A stretch of 64,000 nucleotides of DNA from Tessaracoccus defluvii (GTDB taxonomy: Bacteria; Actinomycetota; Actinomycetes; Propionibacteriales; Propionibacteriaceae). How positions within the stretch are numbered: position 1 is the stretch's first letter; every line of letters begins with the position of its first letter. The DNA is taken from contig NZ_CP060789.1 of the NCBI RefSeq assembly GCF_014489575.1, positions 1,426,001 to 1,490,000 of the forward strand, in the 5' to 3' direction. The notes beneath the pieces are model-generated. The model saw only the letters and a program-made list of their open reading frames with translations. It did not search any database and was not told the origin of the DNA. Made by a program: the position numbers and the translations under genes. Below are positions 8,257 to 17,349 of this stretch, piece after piece.

Positions 8257-9469
8257 ATGGACGGCACCGCAGCAGCCAGGATCGAGGAGCTCATCGAGCA
8301 CCTCGAAGTTTCCCTGGCCGCGCTGCGTTCAGAGAGCCGCAACGACACCCTCACCCTGATCGACCGGATCGAATCCGTCACCGGGAAACTGAACGGCACC
8401 CGCCTCGCTCTCATCCATCAGGCCACGCTCACCAGCGCCGCCGGAGACGAACTCGACCACCGCCTCCACAACAGCAACCGGGCCACGATCAGACAGGTCC
8501 GCGGCGACATCCGCCTCGCCAGAGAACTCGAATCCCGCTACCCACTCCTGTTGGAGGCGCTGCGTGACGGACAGTTGTCCGAGCAGCAGGCCCGCGCGAT
8601 CATGACCGGACTCAACCCCCTCCAACTCACCGAGACCCAATCCGTCCACTGCCAAACCGAACTCATCGGCTACGCCACCCAATTCGACCCCAGCGAACTC
8701 CTCGCCCTGGCCACCCGAATGACCGAAGTCATCGACCCCGACCACGCCCCTCGGCCGAGTCATACGCCCACACCGGGGAGCGCCCAAGCGCGGCAGCGAA
8801 GAGAGCCGACGCCCTGGCCAGGCTCTGCACCGTCGCCGCGAACAGCGGCCAACTCCCCGCACACGGCGGAGACCGACCCCACGTGATCGTCACCCTCGAC
8901 TACGACACCCTGCTCACCGGCCTCGGCACAGCCAGCTACCTCGACGATGGATCTCGGCTCTCCGCAAGAGAGGCGCGGCGCCTCGCCTGCGACGCCGACC
9001 TGATTCCCATGGTCCTCGGGGCGGCAGTCGGCCGCTCGATGTCGGCCGGTCGCGCCGGTACTTCACCAAGTCGATCAGCACCGCACTCGCCATCCGGGAC
9101 CGCGGCTGCGCCTTCCCCGGCTGCGACGCACCGCCCTCGGCCTGCGACAGGCACCACACCCAGCCCTGGAAAGCAGGAGGCATCACCAGCCTCGCCCTCG
9201 GAGTCCTCCTGTGTTGCTACCACCACCGCCTCGCAGAACCCGACCCGCTGAAACCGGCAGAGATGCAGTGGCAGATCCACTTCGACAACAACGGGTTCCC
9301 GCGGTTCACCCCGCCGAAGTTCGTGGATCCGAGCCGACGGCCTCGTCAGCACCACCGGTACCGGCTCCACGGGAGAACTCTGCCCACAACCAGTCAGGAC
9401 CACCCACCGGGCCACTTCCCGATCGACGACCTCCCCATGTCCCCCGCCTGGGCCTCCCCGGACGAGTAG
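8257..9469 (+). CDS. DUF222 / HNH endonuclease domain protein (two frameshifts)
   Basis: The coding sequence runs through three frames. Frame 1 (8257 to about 8750) encodes a DUF222 (13E12-repeat) region. Frame 3 (to about 9018) encodes HVIVTLDYDTLLTGLG and SAREARRLACDADLIP. Frame 2 encodes RRYFTKSISTALAIRDRGC, then CAFPGCDAPPSACDRHHTQPW and CCYHHRL, the HNH zinc/metal motif. Both switches are repaired by adding one C or G in a run (about 8753 and 9018), giving 404 residues, normal for the family. Such genes are multicopy in actinobacteria and often flanked by repeats, as here. Either the assembly lost bases or the gene is decayed. Confidence 0.8.
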
Positions 9470-9496
9470 GACTGCGACCAGCGGGACGCCCCTTCG

Positions 9497-9836
9497 AGAC
9501 GGTTGCTCGTACCTCGCAACCTCCTCAGGGAACGAACTCCCGACGAGCGACCTCCGAGGACCGGCCCTTCGACACGGCCGCAAGCGGCCGGCTCAGGGAA
9601 CGAGAATCCTGAGGAGCGAGCGCCTCGAAGGATGGTTCCTGAGGAGCGAGCGCCTGCGCGAGCGTCTCGAATGGATGGTTCCTGAGGAGCGAGCGCCTGC
9701 GCGAGCGTCTCGAATGGATGGTTCCTGAGGAGCGAGCGCCTGCGCGAGCGTCTCGAAGGACGACAAGCTCAGGGAACCCGCGTCTCGAAGGATGGTTCCT
9801 GAGGAGCGAGCGCCTGCGCGAGCGTCTCGAAGGACG
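9497..9836. repeat. Array of 43-bp repeats and partial copies
   Basis: Three units begin at 9631, 9674 and 9717 (exact 43-base period), each running from GATGGTTCCTGAGGAGCGAG to GCGAGCGTCTCGAAtg. A fourth unit starts at 9791 after an interrupting CTCAGGGAACC segment. Degenerate partial copies lie from about 9497 to 9630. The array fills the gap between the DUF222/HNH gene and the phosphate transporter. It is intergenic, GC-rich and of the kind seen scattered in propionibacterial genomes. No promoter is evident in it. Confidence 0.85.
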
Positions 9837-9903
9837 CCCATGTCAGCTGCACTACCACAGACCCGGGGATGACGTTTCGGCTCAGAGATAGCACACTAGG
9901 AGC

Positions 9904-11145
9904 GTGCCCCCCGAACTTCTCGTTCTGTCCATCGTGATCATCGTGGCCCTGGCCTTCGATTTCACCAACGGCTTCCACGACACCGGCAACGCCATGGCTA
10001 CCACCATCGCCACCGGTGCACTCTCGCCGAAAGCGGCTGTCACGCTCTCGGCAGTGTTGAACCTCGTGGGCGCTTTCCTGTCGGTCGAGGTCGCCCTCAC
10101 CGTGACCAACGCCGTGGTCAACATCCAGGATTCCACCGGCGCCCCACGCCCAGAGCTGATCGCCGACGGCGGGGAACTGCTCCTCATGATCATCCTCGCG
10201 GGCCTCGTGGGAGCCATCCTGTGGAATCTGCTCACCTGGCTCTTCGGGCTCCCGTCGAGTTCCTCGCACGCCCTGTTCGGCGGACTCGTCGGCGCGACGA
10301 TGGCAGGCCTCGGGGCCGGCGGCGTCAAGTGGGTGGGTGACGGAACGAAGCTCGACGGCGTCGTCGGCAAGGTCATCCTTCCGGCGCTCCTGTCACCGAC
10401 GATCGCGATCCTGGTGGCTGCCGTGGGCACGTGGCTGGTCTTCCGGATCACCAGCAGAGTCGCCGACAAGTACCGCGAATCAGGCTTCCGCTGGGGCCAG
10501 ATCGGCTCCGCTTCGCTCGTCTCGCTGGCCCACGGAACCAACGATGCCCAGAAGACGATGGGTGTGATCACCCTGGCGCTCATCGCCACCGGTCACTGGA
10601 CCGATCTTCACGGCGTCCCGTTCTGGGTCAAGCTCGCGTGCGCCCTGGCGATCGCGCTGGGCACCTACATCGGCGGCTGGCGCATCATCCGCACCCTCGG
10701 CAAGGGACTGGTCGAGATCACCTCCCCGCAGGGCATGGCGGCAGAGGCTTCGTCCGCGGCCGTCATCCTGACCTCGAGCCAGATGGGCTTCGCCCTGTCA
10801 ACCACCCACGTCGCCACCGGCTCGATCCTCGGCTCGGGCGTCGGCAAGCCTGGCGCGAAGGTCAACTGGGGCGTCGCCGGCCGGATGCTTCTGGCATGGG
10901 GAATCACTCTCCCCGCCGCCGGCCTCGCAGGCGCACTGATGTTCTGGCTCGGCAGCCTCATCGGAGGGCTGGCCGGCCCCTTGGTCGTATTCGCCATCCT
11001 GTTGGCCCTCTCCGGCTGGATGTACGCACACTCGCGGCGTACCCGCGTCGACTCCCGCAACGTCAACGACGAGTGGGTCGAGGACGTCACCCAGCGAACA
11101 CTGCCCACCCCGACCGAGTCCAAGAAGGCAGGTAGCAGGCGATGA
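9904..11145 (+). CDS. Inorganic phosphate transporter, PiT family
   Basis: This 413-residue membrane protein begins at a GTG. It carries the two PiT signature regions: FDFTNGFHDTGNAMATTIAT near residues 19-38 and SLAHGTNDAQKTMGVI near residues 203-218. About ten hydrophobic helices are visible, interrupted by a hydrophilic loop. The family takes up phosphate driven by a proton or cation gradient. It is followed, with a 4-base ATGA overlap, by a 99-residue membrane protein. No PhoU-like partner is present. Confidence 0.93.
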   Translation: MPPELLVLSIVIIVALAFDFTNGFHDTGNAMATTIATGALSPKAAVTLSAVLNLVGAFLSVEVALTVTNAVVNIQDSTGAPRPELIADGGELLLMIILAGLVGAILWNLLTWLFGLPSSSSHALFGGLVGATMAGLGAGGVKWVGDGTKLDGVVGKVILPALLSPTIAILVAAVGTWLVFRITSRVADKYRESGFRWGQIGSASLVSLAHGTNDAQKTMGVITLALIATGHWTDLHGVPFWVKLACALAIALGTYIGGWRIIRTLGKGLVEITSPQGMAAEASSAAVILTSSQMGFALSTTHVATGSILGSGVGKPGAKVNWGVAGRMLLAWGITLPAAGLAGALMFWLGSLIGGLAGPLVVFAILLALSGWMYAHSRRTRVDSRNVNDEWVEDVTQRTLPTPTESKKAGSRR

Positions 11146-11441
11146 ACATCATCTCGCTCGCCCTCGAAGGGGCACTCCAGGTCCTGATCTTCGGGCTCAT
11201 CCTCGGCGCCGGCCTGCCCGCGGTCTTCGCGCTCGGCATCCGGGCGCTGTCCTTCGGCACCCACGACGAGGACGAGGCCGCCAACGACCACAAGCCGCAC
11301 CCGGTGGCCAAGGTGATCGCCGGGTTCTGCTTCGCCGTGGTCATCCTCGGCATCGTCGCGGGCGTCGGCACGATCGTCGCCCACGGCCTCGGTGTGAGCA
11401 TCGGCTTCGACGGTATCCTCCCCACCTTCACTGCGCGCTGA
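11142..11441 (+). CDS. Small two-helix membrane protein downstream of the phosphate transporter
   Basis: This 99-residue protein has hydrophobic segments at about residues 8-35 and 58-85, joined by an acidic, His-containing loop (GTHDEDEAANDHKPHP). I recognise no named domain. The ATGA overlap with the transporter gene implies coupled translation, so an accessory role for the PiT transporter is the best guess. Confidence 0.75.
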   Translation: MNIISLALEGALQVLIFGLILGAGLPAVFALGIRALSFGTHDEDEAANDHKPHPVAKVIAGFCFAVVILGIVAGVGTIVAHGLGVSIGFDGILPTFTAR

Positions 11442-11525
11442 CCCGACCCGCGCTCCCTCACCTCTCCCCAGATTCTGACCCCGCGCGACTTGGCGGTATG
11501 ATGAATTCCTCAAACCAGGAGGAAC

Positions 11526-11903
11526 GTGGACAGGTACTCGGAGGCACAACGCCCGCTCTACGAGGTCAAGGCGAACCTGTTCAAGGGGCTCTCACACCCT
11601 CTGCGGGTCAGAATCCTGGAGGTCCTCTCCGCCGCTGAGGAGGTACCGGTCGCCGACCTGCTCGCCGACACGGGCCTGGAGGCTTCGCACCTCTCACAGC
11701 ATCTGGCGGTGCTGCGACGCCATCACCTCGTCTCCTCTACCCGACGCGGCAGCCTCGTCTACTACCGGCTCACCCATCCCGAGATAGCCGAACTGCTCCG
11801 CGTCTCCCGACGTCTCCTCGGCGAGGTGCTGCGGTCGACCCAGGAACAGCTGAGTTCCACCGTCGACCTGCCGGCCCTCCCCGGCGACGGCGCGGCGTCG
11901 TGA
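11526..11903 (+). CDS. ArsR/SmtB-type winged-helix repressor
   Basis: This 125-residue protein starts at a GTG with AGGAGG at about 11517-11522. LFKGLSHPLRVRILEVLS, then LEASHLSQHLAVLRRHHLVSSTRRGSLVYYRL, is a standard ArsR-type winged helix. There are no cysteines, so the classical metal sites of ArsR/SmtB are absent and another signal is likely. It overlaps the SulP transporter by 4 bases (GTGA), so it probably controls its own operon including that transporter. Confidence 0.9.
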   Translation: MDRYSEAQRPLYEVKANLFKGLSHPLRVRILEVLSAAEEVPVADLLADTGLEASHLSQHLAVLRRHHLVSSTRRGSLVYYRLTHPEIAELLRVSRRLLGEVLRSTQEQLSSTVDLPALPGDGAAS

Positions 11904-13546
11904 GCAGCCTGGCGCGCTTCACCGACCTGCTCCCCTCTCGCAGCGACTACCGCGGCCTGAAGCAGAGTTGGCGAGGTGATGTCCTCGCGGGTGTGACCGT
12001 CGGCATCGTCGCCCTCCCGCTGGCGCTGGCCTTCGGAGTCAGCTCGGGCGCCGGAGCCGAGGCAGGCCTCGTGACGGCGATCGTCGCCGGGGTGGTGGCC
12101 GCGATCTTCGGCGGCTCGAACGTCCAGGTGTCCGGACCCACGGGCGCCATGGTCGTGGTGTTGGGCCCCGTCATCGCCGTCCACGGAACCGCCGCTCTGG
12201 GCGTCGTGTGTCTGCTGGCTGGCGCCATGGTGCTGCTGGCGGGCCTGCTGCGCCTGGGAAGGGCCGTCACCTACATCCCCTGGCCCGTGATCGAGGGCTT
12301 CACCCTCGGCATCGCCGTCATCATCTTCCTGCAGCAGGTACCGGGGGCACTCGGCTCCGCCGGTCACAGCACCAATGCGCTCATCGCCGCTGGCGAGTCC
12401 ATCGCCGGCGCGGACTGGAGCAGTGCCTGGGTGCCGCTGTTCCTCGCCGCACTGGTCGCCGCCATCATGGTGGCGATGCAGCGCTTCGCGCCGGCGATCC
12501 CTGGCTCCATCGTCGGGATCGTCGTCGCGACCGCCGTCGTCACGCTGGGCGGGCTGGACGTCGCGACGATCGGCACGCTGCCCGATGCACTGCCCTCCCC
12601 CACCCTCCCGTGGGCCGCGCCGGCCACATGGTTGGCTCTGCTCGGCCCGGCGTTCACGGTCGCGGCATTGGCTGCCATCGAGTCGCTGCTGTCGGCCCGG
12701 GTGGCTGAGTCGATGTCCGACACCGGGCCCTACCACGCGGACCGCGAACTAGTCGGTCAGGGCCTCGCCTCGATCGCCGCCGGCTTCTTCGGAGGCATGC
12801 CCGCGACCGGAGCCATCGCCCGCACCGCTGTGGGGATCAGGGCCGGGGCCCGCACCCGGGTCGCCGCGCTCGTGCACGCCCTGATGCTCGTGGTCGTCGT
12901 GTATGCGGCCAGCGGCCTGGTCGCGACGATCCCGCTCGCGGCCCTGTCCGGCGTTCTGATGGTGACGGCGGTCAAGATGGTGCCGCACCGCAGCCTTCCC
13001 GTGCTCCTGACGTCGTCGCGGTCGACGGCGGCGATCTTCTGCGTGACGGCGCTCGTGACGATCAGCGTCGACCTCATCTACGCCGTCGGCATCGGCATCC
13101 TCGCGGCCGCCTTCTTCGCCCTGCGCGCCCTCGCCAGGATGAGCGGCGTGCAACGGCAGCGGATCCCCGGCCCGGGGCTGGCAGGAGACGAGCGGATCGC
13201 GCTGTTCCGGCTCGACGGCGCACTCTTCTTCGGCGCCGCGGAGCGCGTGGTGGCGGGCGTCTCCGACATCGCGGACGTGCAGGTCGTCATCCTGCGCATG
13301 TCCCAGGTGCAGTTCCTCGACGCCACCGGCGCGCAGGTCCTCACGGACCTTGTCACCTCGCTGGAGCGGCGCGGGATCACGGTGCTGATCAAGGGGATCC
13401 GCCCCGAGCACCTGCGCATCGCCACGAGGGTGGGCGTCATCGCCTCGCTGCGCCACGACGGCCACCTCTTCGACCACCTGTACGAGGCGGTCGTGCACGC
13501 CAGGGCCCACATCACCAGCACCGCAGCCTGCGCCGTGACCGTCTGA
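11900..13546 (+). CDS. SulP family anion transporter with STAS domain
   Basis: This 548-residue protein has a SulP membrane part (SDYRGLKQSWRGDVLAGVTVGIVALPLALAF; then GGSNVQVSGPTGAM and FFGGMPATGAIARTAVGIRAGARTR) and a C-terminal STAS domain (about residues 430-540; RMSQVQFLDATGAQVLTDL). SulP proteins move sulfate, bicarbonate or other anions, and the substrate cannot be told from sequence. It uses a GTG start overlapping the ArsR gene. A hairpin terminator follows at 13601. Confidence 0.93.
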   Translation: MSSLARFTDLLPSRSDYRGLKQSWRGDVLAGVTVGIVALPLALAFGVSSGAGAEAGLVTAIVAGVVAAIFGGSNVQVSGPTGAMVVVLGPVIAVHGTAALGVVCLLAGAMVLLAGLLRLGRAVTYIPWPVIEGFTLGIAVIIFLQQVPGALGSAGHSTNALIAAGESIAGADWSSAWVPLFLAALVAAIMVAMQRFAPAIPGSIVGIVVATAVVTLGGLDVATIGTLPDALPSPTLPWAAPATWLALLGPAFTVAALAAIESLLSARVAESMSDTGPYHADRELVGQGLASIAAGFFGGMPATGAIARTAVGIRAGARTRVAALVHALMLVVVVYAASGLVATIPLAALSGVLMVTAVKMVPHRSLPVLLTSSRSTAAIFCVTALVTISVDLIYAVGIGILAAAFFALRALARMSGVQRQRIPGPGLAGDERIALFRLDGALFFGAAERVVAGVSDIADVQVVILRMSQVQFLDATGAQVLTDLVTSLERRGITVLIKGIRPEHLRIATRVGVIASLRHDGHLFDHLYEAVVHARAHITSTAACAVTV

Positions 13547-13600
13547 GCCGGCGTCGGCGGGCACGCACCCCGCCGGCGCCTCCCCGAGGGGAAACGCAAG

Positions 13601-13631
13601 GAGACCCGGTCATGTCTGACCGGGTCTCTTT
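13601..13631 (+). terminator. Rho-independent terminator
   Basis: GAGACCCGGTCA (13601-13612) and TGACCGGGTCTC (13617-13628) form a perfect 12-bp stem with a 4-base loop followed by TTT. It is placed to end the ArsR-SulP transcript and also lies just beyond the 3' end of the minus-strand tRNA pair. Confidence 0.8.
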
Positions 13632-13633
13632 CG

Positions 13634-13706
13634 TAGCCCCGACGGGATTCGAACCCGCGCTACCGCCTTGAGAGGGCGGCGTGCTAGGCCGCTACACAAC
13701 GGGGCC
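13634..13706 (-). tRNA. tRNA-Glu (anticodon CTC)
   Basis: On the minus strand a 73-base cloverleaf is read: acceptor GGCCCCG pairing with CGGGGCT (one G-U), D arm with TAGCGGCCTAGCA, anticodon arm CCGCC-CTCTCAA-GGCGG with anticodon CTC, and T arm GCGGGTTCGAATCCCGT. CCA is not encoded. Confidence 0.95.
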
Positions 13707-13735
13707 CTAGCGAGTGGAGAGCGTATCACTCTCCG

Positions 13736-13807
13736 CAGGGGTACCAGGACTCGAACCTGAACTAACGGAACCAGAAACCGTCGGGCTGCCAATTACCCCA
13801 TACCCCT
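13736..13807 (-). tRNA. tRNA-Gln (anticodon CTG)
   Basis: The minus strand gives a 72-base cloverleaf with acceptor AGGGGTA / TACCCCT and discriminator G. The anticodon loop is TTCTGGT (anticodon CTG), and the T arm is CAGGTTCGAGTCCTG. It lies 29 bases upstream of tRNA-Glu on the same strand, so the two are probably cotranscribed. Confidence 0.95.
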
Positions 13808-13874
13808 GTGCTACCGGTTTCCCGGGCACGAAGAAGAACAGTACACCATGTCCCCCGGGGGCCGCAAAACGGGC

Positions 13875-14801
13875 TCAGGGCGTTGTCGTGGGCAGGCGGA
13901 ACAGTCTGGATCCGACGATCCAGGCGACGATTCCGAACAGCGCGTAGCCCGCGATGTTCCAGGCCGCCTCGCCCCAGCTGATCTCCGTGACGGCCTTCAG
14001 CTGGGAGATGGACATGGTGAACATGGCGTACCCGTAGGCCCCCAGATTGTTGACGATGTGCGCTGCGATCCCGGCCTCGAGCCCACCCGTGACGACCACC
14101 AGGGTGCCCGCGACGAGCCCGAACGCGAACCGGTGCGCGAAGAGTGCCGGGTTCTGCACGCCGTGCAGCAGCGCGAACAGAAGCGAGGAACCGACCACAC
14201 CGATCCACTGCCTGCCGCTGGCGGCGCCGATGGCCTGCAGCACGAAGCCACGGAAGAAGACCTCCTCCGCCGCGGCCTGCAGGGGCGCGCTGACGGCGAG
14301 CAGGAACGCGAAGGTGATCCAGCCCTCCTGCCCCGCGCCGAAGGTGGGCATGCCGGTCACCAGGTAGCTCAGCCACAGGGCGCCGTTCAGGACGACGACG
14401 GCCACGACCAGGCACACCAGCAGGTAGCGCCACCGGATCCCGGGCTGAACGGAGGCGAGCCAGCGGGGCCGGACCCCGATCAGGTAGCGCACGATCAGGA
14501 TCGAGACGGGGATGAGCATCGCCAGGCCCAGGTGGCTGGAGAACGGGCCGATGGGCAGCTCGTAGGCCGACGCCGCCGCCACATACTCGTCCCAGTCGCC
14601 GCCCGAGATGAGGTGCCCCACGCGGATCACGAGCTGCGCGACGACGGGCACCACGAGCGCGAAGCCGCTGAACCCCAGCAGGAGCGCGAACAGGGAGACC
14701 ACGGGCGAGAGCCCTGGCCGGCGCAGCGCCAGCCCGTACCCGACCCCGGACGGCGCGTCCTGCGCCGGGCCGAACGCGTCGAGGACCGTGGGCTGACTCA
14801 C
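13875..14801 (-). CDS. CPBP family intramembrane metalloprotease
   Basis: This 308-residue membrane protein has about eight hydrophobic segments. The CPBP/Abi motifs are visible: EEVFFRGFVLQ (Glu-Glu pair and Arg), then FALLHGVQN and HIVNNLGAYG with conserved His/Asn. Family members are CAAX-type proteases or immunity-type membrane proteins, and the target here is unknown. It overlaps the end of the FAH-family gene by 4 bases (ATGA), so it is its operon partner. Confidence 0.9.
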   Translation of the reverse strand: MSQPTVLDAFGPAQDAPSGVGYGLALRRPGLSPVVSLFALLLGFSGFALVVPVVAQLVIRVGHLISGGDWDEYVAAASAYELPIGPFSSHLGLAMLIPVSILIVRYLIGVRPRWLASVQPGIRWRYLLVCLVVAVVVLNGALWLSYLVTGMPTFGAGQEGWITFAFLLAVSAPLQAAAEEVFFRGFVLQAIGAASGRQWIGVVGSSLLFALLHGVQNPALFAHRFAFGLVAGTLVVVTGGLEAGIAAHIVNNLGAYGYAMFTMSISQLKAVTEISWGEAAWNIAGYALFGIVAWIVGSRLFRLPTTTP

Positions 14802-15601
14802 GCGTCAGCCACGGGGTTGCTGAGCGTCCCCAGACCCTCGATCTCGACGTGGACGACGTCGCCCGGTTCCATCGCACCGACGCCGGCGGGCGTGCCCGTG
14901 AGGATGATGTCGCCGGGAAGCAGGGTGGTGAAGGCCGAGATGTAGCTGACGAGCTCGGCGATGCCGCGCACCATCTGTGACGTCGAGCCGGACTGGCGGA
15001 CCTCGTCACCCAGGCGCGTCTCGAGGTGCAGCCGCTCGGCTTCCTCGATGCTCAGATGCGTGTTGATCCAGGGTCCGAGCGGGAGGAACGTGTCGGATCC
15101 CTTCGCCCGCGCCCACTGCCCGTCGGAGCTCTGCCAGTCGCGGGCGGTGACGTCGTTGGCGGCGGTGTAGCCGAAGATGACCTCGGGGACCCGATCGACC
15201 GGCACCAGCTTGCAGATGCGCTTGATGACGATCGCCAGCTCACCCTCGAAGTGCAGGTCCTCGCACCCCTCGGGCCGCAGGATCGTCTCCCCGGGGCCGA
15301 TCACGGACGTGTTCGGCTTGAAGAACAGCAGCGGCTTCAGCGGGACGTCGCCGCCCATCTCGGCCGCATGGTCGGCGTAGTTCTTACCGACGGCGACGAT
15401 CTTGGACCGCGGGATCACCGGGGCCAGCAGGCGGACGTCGTCCAGGTCGTGCCGCTCCCCCGTGAAGTTCACGGCGGCCCCGGTGAGGGGGTCGCCCGTG
15501 AGCGTCGAGATGGTGTCCGGGTGGTCCTGGCCGTCGACGGCCAGTTCGATGATGCCGTAGGCGGGATCCTGTCCGGCCACGGCGAAACGTGCGATGCGCA
15601 T
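14798..15601 (-). CDS. Fumarylacetoacetate hydrolase family protein
   Basis: This 267-residue protein has the FAH fold core: KIVAVGKNYADHAAEMG, LLFFKPNTSVIGPGE, the metal-binding HFEGELAIVI and GYTAANDVTARDWQ, and DIILTGTPAGVGAMEPGD. Members hydrolyse or decarboxylate acylpyruvate-like compounds, with a Glu-Glu-Asp metal site. The exact substrate is not predictable. Its neighbours are the CPBP protease (overlapping) and citramalate synthase upstream on the same strand, 39 bases away. Confidence 0.92.
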   Translation of the reverse strand: MRIARFAVAGQDPAYGIIELAVDGQDHPDTISTLTGDPLTGAAVNFTGERHDLDDVRLLAPVIPRSKIVAVGKNYADHAAEMGGDVPLKPLLFFKPNTSVIGPGETILRPEGCEDLHFEGELAIVIKRICKLVPVDRVPEVIFGYTAANDVTARDWQSSDGQWARAKGSDTFLPLGPWINTHLSIEEAERLHLETRLGDEVRQSGSTSQMVRGIAELVSYISAFTTLLPGDIILTGTPAGVGAMEPGDVVHVEIEGLGTLSNPVADA

Positions 15602-15640
15602 GGCCGCCAGCGTAGTCGCCCGCGCGCCGCGGGCAGGTAC

Positions 15641-17219
15641 TCAGTCGTCCAGGTGCGTCATGATCCCGTACGCCAGCGCGTCGGACAGCGCCTCCCAGGA
15701 GGCCTCGATGACGTTGGTGCCCACGCCGACGGTCGTCCACGTCTCGCCGCCGAAGGAGGTGTCGATCAGGGTCCGGACCGTGGCATCGGTGCCGTGGCCG
15801 TCGTCGAGGATGCGGACCTTGTAGTCGGTCAGCTCGAACTCAGCCACCGCGGGGAACGCGGGGATCAGCGCGGCCCGCAGCGCCGCGTCGAGGGCGTTGA
15901 CGGGGCCGTTGCCCTCACCGACCACCATCTGCCGTGCGTCCTTGGCGGTGAGCTTGACGGTCGCCTCGGAGATGTTGTCGCCGACCCTTTCCTCGGTGAA
16001 CACCCGCCACGACTCCACCAGGAACGGCAGGTCGAGGATGCCGAGCTGATCGCGCAGGAGCATCTCGAAGCTCGCGTCGGCGGACTCGTACGAGTACCCC
16101 TCCGCCTCACGCCCTTGACGACCTCGGTGACGCGGGCGGCGAGCTCACGGTCGTTGAGGTCGAACCCGAGCTGCTCACCCTTGATCTGGATGTTGGCCCG
16201 ACCGGCCATGTCGGAGATGAGCATCCGCATGTCGTTGCCGACCAGCGCAGGATCGATGTGCTGGTAGAGGTTCTCGTCGACCTTGATCGCCGAGGCGTGC
16301 AGGCCCGCCTTGTGGGCGAAGCTGGACTGACCGACGTAGGGCTGGCGCCCGAGCAGCGGCTGGTGGGCGACCAGCGCGATCGCGTGCGCCACCCGCGTGA
16401 GGTCGGCCAGCTGCCCGGGGGCAGGATGTCCCAGCCGTACTTCAGCTGCAGATTGGGGATCAGCGCGGACAGGTCGGCGTTGCCGGTGCGCTCGCCGTAG
16501 CCGTTGAAGGTGCCCTGCACGTGCATGACGCCAGCCTCGACGGCGGCGAGGGTGTTGGCGACGGCGCACGCCGTGTCGTTGTGGGCGTGCACGCCGAGCT
16601 GGGCGCCCGTCGCGGCCGCGGCGGCGACGATCCCGCCGATCCAGCTGGGCAGCATGCCGCCGTTCGTGTCGCACAGGACGACGACCTCGGCGCCGGCCTC
16701 GTGCGCGGTCCGGACCACCTGGATCGCGTAGTCGGGGTTGGCGCGGTAGCCGTCGAAGAAGTGCTCTGCGTCGACGAAGACGCGCCGCCCCTGCGACCGC
16801 AGGAAGGTCACCGTGTCGCTGATCATCGCGAGGTTCTCCTCGAGCGTGGTCCGCAGCGCCCGCTCGACGTGGTCCGCGTGCGACTTCGCGACGATGGCGA
16901 TGTACTCGGTGTCCGCCTCCACGAGGGCGCGCGTGAGGGCATCCTCGGAGGCCTTCCCGCCTGCCTTGCGGGTGGCGCCGAACGCGACCAGCTTCGAGCG
17001 CTGGAGGCCGATGCCCTTCGCCAGCTGGAAGAACTCCGTGTCGGCGGGGTTTGCGCCGGGCCAGCCGCCCTCGATGAAGGTGACGCCCAGTTCGTCGAGG
17101 TAGCCGGCGATCCGGAGTTTGTCCGTGACCGACAGGTGCAGCCCCTCCTGCTGCGCGCCGTCGCGCAGCGAGGTGTCGAACACGTGGAACTCTGCGGGTT
17201 GCAGGGGCAGCGTCGGCAT
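15641..17219 (-). CDS. cimA: Citramalate synthase (two apparent one-base deletions)
   Basis: The start [20 protein letters not shown] has a GGAG site before it. [28 protein letters not shown] and [13 protein letters not shown] are alpha-IPM/citramalate synthase signatures. The C-terminal part (from about 16060) is the LeuA-type allosteric domain ([20 protein letters not shown]). The frame breaks at about 16424 (in CCCCCGGG, within [12 protein letters not shown]) and about 16110 (within [14 protein letters not shown]). One added base at each gives 526 residues, the normal length. CimA makes citramalate from pyruvate and acetyl-CoA for isoleucine, which fits the leuB and ilvBNC genes nearby. 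Confidence 0.88.
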
Positions 17220-17349
17220 TGGCACTCCAGATCGATGGGCGAAACTCACCGCACAATACGCCGCCACGAGGGTCGGAAACGTCTCAGCCAATGGACGGAC
17301 ACCTGAGACGTTCGGTGGTGGCCGACGGCGTTCGCGTAGGGTTCCCGCC

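Noticed and set aside
8257..9469. Reading the DUF222/HNH region as three separate genes
   Set aside because: The three frames continue one family alignment without gaps, and each switch is repaired by a single base, so it is one gene.
9497..9836. Possible CRISPR array
   Set aside because: The 43-bp units abut with no unique spacers and vary at the ends, and no cas genes are near. They are intergenic tandem repeats.
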